Source of the DNA: Albibeggiatoa sp964388965
Lineage (GTDB): Bacteria; Pseudomonadota; Gammaproteobacteria; Beggiatoales; Beggiatoaceae
Assembly: GCA_964388965.1 (NCBI GenBank)
Contig: CAYMCP010000033.1
Coordinates: forward strand, 1-36,739
Reading direction: 5' to 3'
DNA: 36,739 nucleotides
Shown here: in pieces, positions 31,733 through 36,739 of the stretch
How positions within the stretch are numbered: the first letter of the stretch is position 1
Layout of the letters: the number at the start of each line of letters is the position of its first letter
Made by a program: the position numbers and the translations under genes
Notes under the pieces: generated by a model
The model's input: only the letters and a program-made list of their open reading frames with translations
Database searches by the model: none
What the model was told of the DNA's origin: nothing

Positions 31733-33007
31733 TTAAAACGGGAATTGCTGATATAAAAAGGGTAGCGTTTCTTTCAATAATTTGTCTAATGCGCCTTTAT
31801 TTTGTTGTAAATATTGCAATCCATTTTGACCTGTTAGGCGACGGAGTGTCGGATTTTCCGCATATAATTCAACTGCTTGCAATAGAGTCTGTGCATTATT
31901 CACTTGTTTACCTGCGCCTACCGCTAAGAGTTGCTGACTGATTTCTTTAAAAGTAAAAACATGCGGTCCAAAAATCACTGGTAAACCCACAGCCGCAGGC
32001 TCAAGTAGGTTATGCCCACCAATCGGTAGTAAACTGCCACCAATAAAAGCAATGTCACTCGCAGCAAATAATAATTGTAATTCACCCATCGTATCGCCTA
32101 AGTAAACATGCGTATTCTCATCACAAACTTGTTTTAAACAACGTCGGACTATACGTAAATCATATCGCTGACATAATTTTGCAACACTATCAAACCGTTC
32201 TGGATGACGTGGTACTAAAACTACTAGTAGATGTGGAAATTTTTTCATCAAAATACGATAAACATTAAGAATAATCTGCTCTTCACCTTCGTGGGTACTC
32301 GCTGCAATCCAAATTAAACGCGCATTCCCCCATTGCTGACGCAGTAATTTTGCTTGTTCAATCAAATTGTCTGCTAATTGCAAATCAAATTTAATGCTAC
32401 CAGTCACACTAATCCGTTTAGCATCCAAACCGAGTTGAATAAAGTGTTGTTTATCTTGTTCCGTTTGCGCAGCAACGTGATTGAGATTAGCTAAAATATG
32501 TCGTGTAAAAGGCTGGATTCTAGCGTAACCGCGTGTAGATTTTGCCGATAAACGTGCATTAGCTAAAATCACTGCAATACCGCGTTGACGACAAGCTGTT
32601 AGTAAATTTGGCCACAATTCAGTTTCCATTAAAATGAGTATGTTAGGCTGAGTATTGCGCAAAAAACGTTGCACTGCGTCTGGATAATCATAAGGTAAGT
32701 ATGCGTGTTGTACAGTTTGTTGAAATGCGGTAATAACACGTTCTGAGCCGGTTGGTGTCATTGTGGTGATTAAAAAATGGGTGTTGGGATAAATTTGTTG
32801 CAAACGTCGCACTAAAGGAATGGCAGCCTGTACTTCTCCTACTGAAACCGCGTGAATCCAAATTGCATTTTTTTGTAATGCTGGTATAAAGCCGAATCGT
32901 TCTGCAATGCGTTGGCGATAGGCTGGAGCTTGTTTACTTCTCAAGTATAATTTTAATAAAATTAATGGAGTAAGTAGGTAGAGTAAGAAAGAATATAGTA
33001 TCTGCAT
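31733..33007 (-). CDS. waaA: 3-deoxy-D-manno-octulosonic acid (Kdo) transferase
   Basis: A 424-residue Kdo transferase that adds Kdo to lipid A precursor at the inner membrane. The ATG at 33007 gives the usual start, MQILYSFLLYLLTPLIL, a signal-anchor helix, and the normal length (E. coli 425). The longer frame to 33097 would add 30 hydrophobic residues unlike the family. Seen: RQRIAERFGF, IWIHAVSVGEVQAAIPLV with the catalytic-type Glu, TPTGSERV, the ETELWPNLL block, FIGGSLLPIGGHNLLEPAA, and PVIFGPHVFTFKE. Its presence shows a lipopolysaccharide outer membrane. No strong ribosome site is visible. Confidence 0.95.
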   Translation of the reverse strand: MQILYSFLLYLLTPLILLKLYLRSKQAPAYRQRIAERFGFIPALQKNAIWIHAVSVGEVQAAIPLVRRLQQIYPNTHFLITTMTPTGSERVITAFQQTVQHAYLPYDYPDAVQRFLRNTQPNILILMETELWPNLLTACRQRGIAVILANARLSAKSTRGYARIQPFTRHILANLNHVAAQTEQDKQHFIQLGLDAKRISVTGSIKFDLQLADNLIEQAKLLRQQWGNARLIWIAASTHEGEEQIILNVYRILMKKFPHLLVVLVPRHPERFDSVAKLCQRYDLRIVRRCLKQVCDENTHVYLGDTMGELQLLFAASDIAFIGGSLLPIGGHNLLEPAAVGLPVIFGPHVFTFKEISQQLLAVGAGKQVNNAQTLLQAVELYAENPTLRRLTGQNGLQYLQQNKGALDKLLKETLPFLYQQFPF

Positions 33008-33118
33008 AATGTGAAAAATGGGTATGACGATGAAGTGATTTGCTCTACATAAAATATCAAAAAGTATCAAAAATCTTGAAATAGTTGCGTAAAACAAGTT
33101 TTTATATTTTTTATATAG

Positions 33119-33150
33119 AACTGGTTTGAAATTTTAGCAAATATCGTAGA
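33119..33150 (+). repeat. Solo terminal end of the IS element seen at 36088
   Basis: AACTGGTTTGAAAT followed by TTTAGCAAATATCGTAGA, closely matching the left end of the element at 36088-36119. No matching opposite end or transposase is nearby. It adjoins two overlapping hairpins: AGACAAG/CTTGTCT (33150-33169) and GAGACAAGG/CCTTGTCTC (33149-33184). Confidence 0.6.
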
Positions 33151-33192
33151 GACAAGGCATATCTTGTCTACAAAACCTTGTCTCTTTGACTC

Positions 33193-33250
33193 GTGACGCG
33201 GCGCGTCTGGACTGCATTCCTACACGGCGTGTAGGAACAAGAAAACGAGA
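33193..33250 (+). repeat. Palindromic intergenic repeat, family 1 (clear single unit)
   Basis: The best single copy: GACGCGGCGCGTC hairpin, linker TGGACTGCATT, CCTACACGGCGTGTAGG hairpin, and the end AACAAGAAAACGAG. It lies between the symporter gene and waaA, both on the minus strand. Confidence 0.8.
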
Positions 33251-33268
33251 AATATTTTTTATATATTG

Positions 33269-34636
33269 CTAATTTTGCTGTGCAAAGTAGTCACGAGTGA
33301 GTTTGAAAATCACTGGACTTAATAATACCAGTGCAATCAAGTTTGGCAATGCCATAAGTGCATTTAACGTGTCTGCTAATAACCAAACAAAATCAAGTTT
33401 CATCATTGCGCCAATCGGAATGGCTATAATCCACAATATGCGGAAAGGAACAATGGCATTTACACCAAGCAGGTACTGTACACATTTTTCGCCGTAAAAA
33501 CTCCAGCCTAACATAGTAGTAAATGCAAATAAAACTAGACCAAAAGTGACAATATAACCGCCCATGTTTGGCAATGCGTGTTCAAACGCGGCTGATGATA
33601 AGGCTGCACCGCTGATGCCTTCTGTCCAAACACCAGAAATTAAAATCACTAAACCTGTAATGGTACAAATAATAATTGTGTCGATGAATGTACCTAGCAT
33701 CGCAATTAAACCTTGACGTACAGGGCTATTTGTTTGTGCTGCTGCGTGAGCAATAGGCGCACTACCTAGACCCGCTTCGTTAGAAAATACGCCTCTTGCT
33801 ACACCATACCGTAGTGCAGCCCACACCGCCGCACCTGCAAAACCGCCTTGCGCTGCAATAGGTGTAAATGCGTGAGTAAATACTAAATTTAACGCATCTG
33901 GAATTTTTTCTGCGTGAACAATTAAAATTGCCACACCACCTAATACATATAAAATCGCCATTGCAGGAACAAGTTTACCCGCTACTTCTGCAATCCGGCG
34001 AATACCACCAATTAATACTAAGCCTACAAAGAGCGCCATAATAAAACCAGTAATTTTTGGGTCTACGTTAAAATTGCTTTCTAATGCGGCTGCAACTGAA
34101 TGAGCTTGCACCATGTTACCAATACCAAAACCTGCGAATGCACCAAAAAAAGCAAATACGCCCCCTAACCAAATCCATTTACTGCCTAAGCCATTTTTAA
34201 TGTAATACATAGGTCCGCCAATGTGATTATTATTCGCGTCTACTTCACGATAATGTACGGCACAGACAGCTTCGGAATATTTAGTAGCCATACCTACCAG
34301 AGCTGTACACCACATCCAAAATAAGGCGCCCGGACCGCCTAAAAATATTGCTGTGGCTACACCTGCGATGTTACCCGTACCAATGGTTGCAGAAAGTGAG
34401 GTCATTAATGCGTTAAATGGGCTAATATCACCAGAACCACTTTGTTTTCGCCCTTGCAATAATAGTGAAAAACCATAGCCTAATTTGCGTATTGGCATAA
34501 ACATCAAGCCAATGGTCAAAAATAACCCTACCCCTAAAATTAGTATTAACATAGGTGGTCCCCACGCAATACTATTGACTTGATTGACAATTTCAGTAAT
34601 AGATGTCATAAAATCACGAGTGTCATTCGTTTCCAT
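33269..34636 (-). CDS. Alanine/glycine:cation symporter (AGCS family)
   Basis: A 455-residue inner-membrane transporter that takes up alanine or glycine with Na+ or H+ (AGCS/AlsT family). Typical blocks: the N-terminal GPPMLILILGVGLFLTIGL, SPFNALMTSLSATIGTGNIAG, the conserved GGPGALFWMWCTALVGMATK and YSEAVCAVHYRE, GGPMYYIKNGLG, ARGVFSNEAGLGSAPIAHAAA, and GWSFYGEKC. About 11 membrane helices; length is normal. AGGTGA eight bases before the first ATG supports that start over the internal ATG at residue 10. It stands alone with a strong intergenic repeat after it. Substrate by family only. Confidence 0.93.
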   Translation of the reverse strand: METNDTRDFMTSITEIVNQVNSIAWGPPMLILILGVGLFLTIGLMFMPIRKLGYGFSLLLQGRKQSGSGDISPFNALMTSLSATIGTGNIAGVATAIFLGGPGALFWMWCTALVGMATKYSEAVCAVHYREVDANNNHIGGPMYYIKNGLGSKWIWLGGVFAFFGAFAGFGIGNMVQAHSVAAALESNFNVDPKITGFIMALFVGLVLIGGIRRIAEVAGKLVPAMAILYVLGGVAILIVHAEKIPDALNLVFTHAFTPIAAQGGFAGAAVWAALRYGVARGVFSNEAGLGSAPIAHAAAQTNSPVRQGLIAMLGTFIDTIIICTITGLVILISGVWTEGISGAALSSAAFEHALPNMGGYIVTFGLVLFAFTTMLGWSFYGEKCVQYLLGVNAIVPFRILWIIAIPIGAMMKLDFVWLLADTLNALMALPNLIALVLLSPVIFKLTRDYFAQQN

Positions 34637-34786
34637 GTTTTTTCACCTTTTTTTATTAATGTCACATAAAATGCGCTGTTAATATTAGCGGTATGCGATC
34701 AAGAATACAAACCATACTTTTAGAATCATGAATTAACGATTTAAAATAAATTTTTTTAATTGTTCCAATAATAACAGGAAATTATT

Positions 34787-35299
34787 ATGTTACTCAATCG
34801 TGATTTTTTTACCTTATTTGACTTACCAATTGATTTTGAAGTAGATATGCAACGATTAACGACGTGTTATCAGGAATTGCAACGCACAGTACACCCGGAT
34901 AAATACGCGAATGCACCGCAGCGTGAACGGCGTTTAGCTTTGCAGCAAGCAGCACATATTAATGAGGCATTTAATACTTTAAAATCACCTTTGGCGCGCG
35001 GACGTTATTTATTACAGTTACAAGGTATTGATGAACAACAGAATACGACAATGGACAGTGCATTTTTAATGCAGCAGATGGATTTGCGTGAATCGCTTGC
35101 TAGTATAAATAGTGTTGAAGTATTAAATGATTTTTTAAGTCAGTTGGAACAGCAAACGCAGGATTTAATTAAGCAATTAAAACAGCAATTTGCTGATAAA
35201 AATTATGTTCAAGCGGGTGATACAGTGAGAGAATTACAGTTTTTGCAGAAACTCAATCAGGAAGCAATGCAATTAGAAGAGGATTTGCTAGATAGTTGA
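34787..35299 (+). CDS. hscB: Fe-S cluster assembly co-chaperone HscB
   Basis: A 170-residue J-domain co-chaperone that brings IscU to the Hsp70 HscA for cluster transfer; E. coli HscB is 171. J domain at 5-75 with the HPD motif at 36-38 in RTVHPDKYA, then INEAFNTLKSPLARGRYLL, and a C-terminal helical IscU-binding domain (MDLRESL, FLQKLNQEA). AGGAAA precedes the ATG. The usual isc neighbours (iscSUA before, hscA-fdx after) are absent here, so it is separated from the cluster. It is convergent with rpmA. Confidence 0.95.
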   Translation: MLLNRDFFTLFDLPIDFEVDMQRLTTCYQELQRTVHPDKYANAPQRERRLALQQAAHINEAFNTLKSPLARGRYLLQLQGIDEQQNTTMDSAFLMQQMDLRESLASINSVEVLNDFLSQLEQQTQDLIKQLKQQFADKNYVQAGDTVRELQFLQKLNQEAMQLEEDLLDS

Positions 35300-35390
35300 A
35301 ATTTCAGGAGTTTTAATTTTTTACTACGCCAGATAAGGAAATAAAATGCTCTAGGTGAGAAGTTATTTCCTTTACATTTTTGGACAACCA

Positions 35391-35660
35391 TTAAATGCTA
35401 GCTTCGACTGGAACGATACTTACAAATTTACGATTTTTAGGACCTTTGACTTCAAATAGCACGGTACCGCTTGCTTTCGCAAATAAAGTATCATCTTTGC
35501 CAATACCGACATTTCGTCCTGGATGAAATCGTGTGCCACGTTGACGAACAAGAATGTTACCTGCGATAACCTCTTGACCACCAAAGCGTTTTACACCTAA
35601 GCGTTTAGACTCAGAATCACGACCGTTACGACTACTACCACCTGCTTTCTTGTGTGCCAT
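35391..35660 (-). CDS. rpmA: 50S ribosomal protein L27
   Basis: An 89-residue L27. The start MAHKKAGGSSRNGRDSESKR lacks any cleavable Firmicutes-type leader, as in Gram-negatives; the N-terminal tail reaches the peptidyl transferase site. LGVKRFGGQEV, GNILVRQRGTRFHPG and VGIGKDDTLFAKASG are all present. It lies 10 bases after rplU on the same strand, the conserved rplU-rpmA pair. The usual next gene obgE is not here; hscB follows, convergent. Confidence 0.98.
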   Translation of the reverse strand: MAHKKAGGSSRNGRDSESKRLGVKRFGGQEVIAGNILVRQRGTRFHPGRNVGIGKDDTLFAKASGTVLFEVKGPKNRKFVSIVPVEASI

Positions 35661-35670
35661 GATAAATCCT

Positions 35671-35982
35671 TTAAGCTTGAATATCAGTAATTTCGATTTC
35701 TGTTAAATATTGACGATGTCCCATTTGTTTACGATGGTGTTTACGTCTTCTGAATTTGACAATTTTAACTTTTTTGTCCCGAATTTGCGCTCTAACAGTC
35801 GCTGTTACTTTTGTACTTTCAATGATGGGTGTGCCAATTTGAATGTTTTCCCCATCAGTCAACATTAATACTTCGCTAAAATCAACTGTATCGCCTTCGT
35901 TTACTTCAAGTTTTTCAATTCGGAGTACATCACCTTTTGCAACTTTATATTGCTTGCCCCCTGTTTTGATAACAGCATACAT
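35671..35982 (-). CDS. rplU: 50S ribosomal protein L21
   Basis: A 103-residue L21, MYAVIKTGGKQYKVAKGD and RRRKHHRKQMGHRQ near the end, which contact 23S rRNA. Same length as E. coli L21. GGAGAAG lies before the ATG. First gene of the rplU-rpmA operon; its promoter must lie in the 105 bases up to the IS element at 36088, which may therefore have changed upstream control. Confidence 0.98.
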   Translation of the reverse strand: MYAVIKTGGKQYKVAKGDVLRIEKLEVNEGDTVDFSEVLMLTDGENIQIGTPIIESTKVTATVRAQIRDKKVKIVKFRRRKHHRKQMGHRQYLTEIEITDIQA

Positions 35983-36087
35983 GTTAAGCTTCTCCGCACT
36001 AACTATTTAAAATTAAACGAGTAAGTTTATTCAATTTTTATGATAAATACAAGTGTTTATATAAGATTTTTTAAAACATTCCTACAC

Positions 36088-36595
36088 AACTGGTTTGAAA
36101 TCCTAGTAAATATGTTAGAATAACATTATAATTTACATTAAACTATCTACAGCAGGATGTCACTTAATACCATTGCATTACATCTGTTCTTCGTTGCTTG
36201 TGAATTTATTATCATCAGTGTTGTCCACTTAGAATTTTTTTTAACTGTTGTTGTAATTCTCCGTGCAAATTATCTAACAATTTATCTATTAACCCGCTGT
36301 CTCTCCATTGCTTATAATGCCAGTATACTGTTGAATATGGAGGAAAATCCTTCGGCAAATCTCGCCAATTGCACCCACTTTTCAGTTGATACAAGATGGC
36401 ATTGAAGATGACTCTATATGACCATTTCACAGGACAGGTTCGTTTTTTGGAAGATAAATGTTCTAATAATAATGGCTCTACTATTGACCATTCTTCATCA
36501 GTTAAGTCACTTGTGTAAGACATCATTTTCAGCCTTTATATTCTGGATACTTTATAATTATATTTTAACACGTTTGTTAAGATTTCAAACCAGTT
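36088..36595 (-). mobile_element. Internally deleted IS5-family insertion sequence
   Basis: Terminal inverted repeats AACTGGTTTGAAAT (36088-36101) and its complement (36582-36595) continue imperfectly inwards for about 30 bases. The element is only about 508 bases. It holds a full first transposase frame and about 30 codons of the second before its other end, so most of the catalytic DDE frame is missing. A target duplication is not evident. It may be moved in trans by full-length copies elsewhere. Confidence 0.75.
36215..36526 (-). CDS. IS5-family transposase, first frame (DUF4096 domain)
   Basis: 103 residues with the DUF4096 start of two-frame IS5 transposases: TSDLTDEEWSIVEPLLLEH, then KWSYRVIFNAILYQLKSG, CNWRDLPKDFPPYSTVYWHY and KQWRDSGLIDKLL. 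It is the DNA-binding part. A run of eight A on the coding strand (36235-36242) near its end is a slippery site: in the -1 frame the sequence continues KWTTLMIINSQATKNRCNA, the start of the catalytic frame, then stops at the element end. No complete transposase can be made. Confidence 0.8.
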   Translation of the reverse strand: MMSYTSDLTDEEWSIVEPLLLEHLSSKKRTCPVKWSYRVIFNAILYQLKSGCNWRDLPKDFPPYSTVYWHYKQWRDSGLIDKLLDNLHGELQQQLKKILSGQH

Positions 36596-36641
36596 CTTAT
36601 AGAACTCATTTAATATCTGCTGTTTTAATCTTTTTGTGGTT

Positions 36642-36688
36642 AAGACGCAGAGCGTCTTGACTGCATTACAACGGAGACCGTTGTAACG
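36642..36688 (+). repeat. Palindromic intergenic repeat, family 1, interrupted
   Basis: AAGACGCAGAGCGTCTT hairpin, linker GACTGCATT, ACAACGGAGACCGTTGT hairpin, then AACG, where other copies go on to AACGAG. The next base begins an intron-like sequence. Confidence 0.75.
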
Positions 36689-36739
36689 GTGCGCCTGTAA
36701 AGGCACTTTATCAACATGGTGAAAGTCCGTGTAGGAGTA
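36689..36739 (+). mobile_element. Probable 5' end of a group II intron (runs off the window)
   Basis: Starts GTGCGCC, the group II 5' consensus (GUGYG), with a small GCC/GGC hairpin, and continues to GGTGAAAGTCC (36718-36728), a hallmark of domain I in bacterial group II introns as I recall them. It begins exactly where a family-1 repeat is cut. No reverse transcriptase is in the window. Confidence 0.55.

Noticed and set aside
33008..33097. 30-residue N-terminal extension of WaaA
   Set aside because: The ATG at 33007 gives the canonical start and length; the extension is unlike the family.
1..36739. tRNA or rRNA genes
   Set aside because: No TPsiC-like or anticodon-arm arrangement and no rRNA segment was seen on either strand by eye.

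Overview
The window is AT-rich bacterial chromosome and almost certainly gammaproteobacterial. The core genes point that way (accA, gltB, ligA, a Mg-type hemB, ntrY/ntrX, waaA, hscB, rplU-rpmA), and waaA implies a lipopolysaccharide outer membrane. Vacuolar-type ATPase subunits, a TPR-CHAT protein, dense toxin-antitoxin (TA) remnants and many short palindromic intergenic repeats suggest a large-genome sulfur oxidiser of the Beggiatoa/Thiotrichales kind. That placement is inference from gene style and was not tested by any search. No rRNA, tRNA or CRISPR array was seen.

Layout. 1-4742: an endonuclease/exonuclease/phosphatase-fold protein; convergent genes for V-type ATPase subunits K and F; then phoH-like ybeZ and accA on the other strand. 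4743-10883: an accessory island of TA and TA-like modules, nearly all on the minus strand. They are separated by a repeated terminator/promoter-like unit, often frameshifted or fused from pieces of different families. One XRE regulator sits here, and its coiled-coil tail is copied in front of two other modules. 10884-19329: housekeeping genes gltB, ligA and hemB with palindromic repeats between them. 19417-21347: an XRE-AAA ATPase divergent from an exported protein, with a palindrome in the shared promoter. 21796-25400: ntrY-ntrX, in which the NtrX ATPase domain has lost its key motifs. 25589-27295: an orphan D12-class adenine methylase and a TatD/YjjV-type hydrolase. 27489-31550: an exported TPR-CHAT protease-like protein followed closely by a CPA2 cation/proton antiporter. 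31733-35982: waaA, an alanine/glycine:cation symporter, hscB, and rplU-rpmA. 36088-36739: an internally deleted IS5-type element, then what looks like the first 51 bases of a group II intron inserted inside one of the palindromic repeats.

The most unusual material is (i) the TA island, with repeat-punctuated modules, four one-base frameshifts and repeated loss of PIN toxins just after their first motif; (ii) the modular hairpin repeat family, including a 122-bp copy with perfect 16-bp inverted ends and a copy split by the intron; (iii) the degenerate NtrX; and (iv) the exported CHAT protein beside an antiporter. Coordinates were counted by hand. Family assignments rest on motifs and memory of the families, not on searches.
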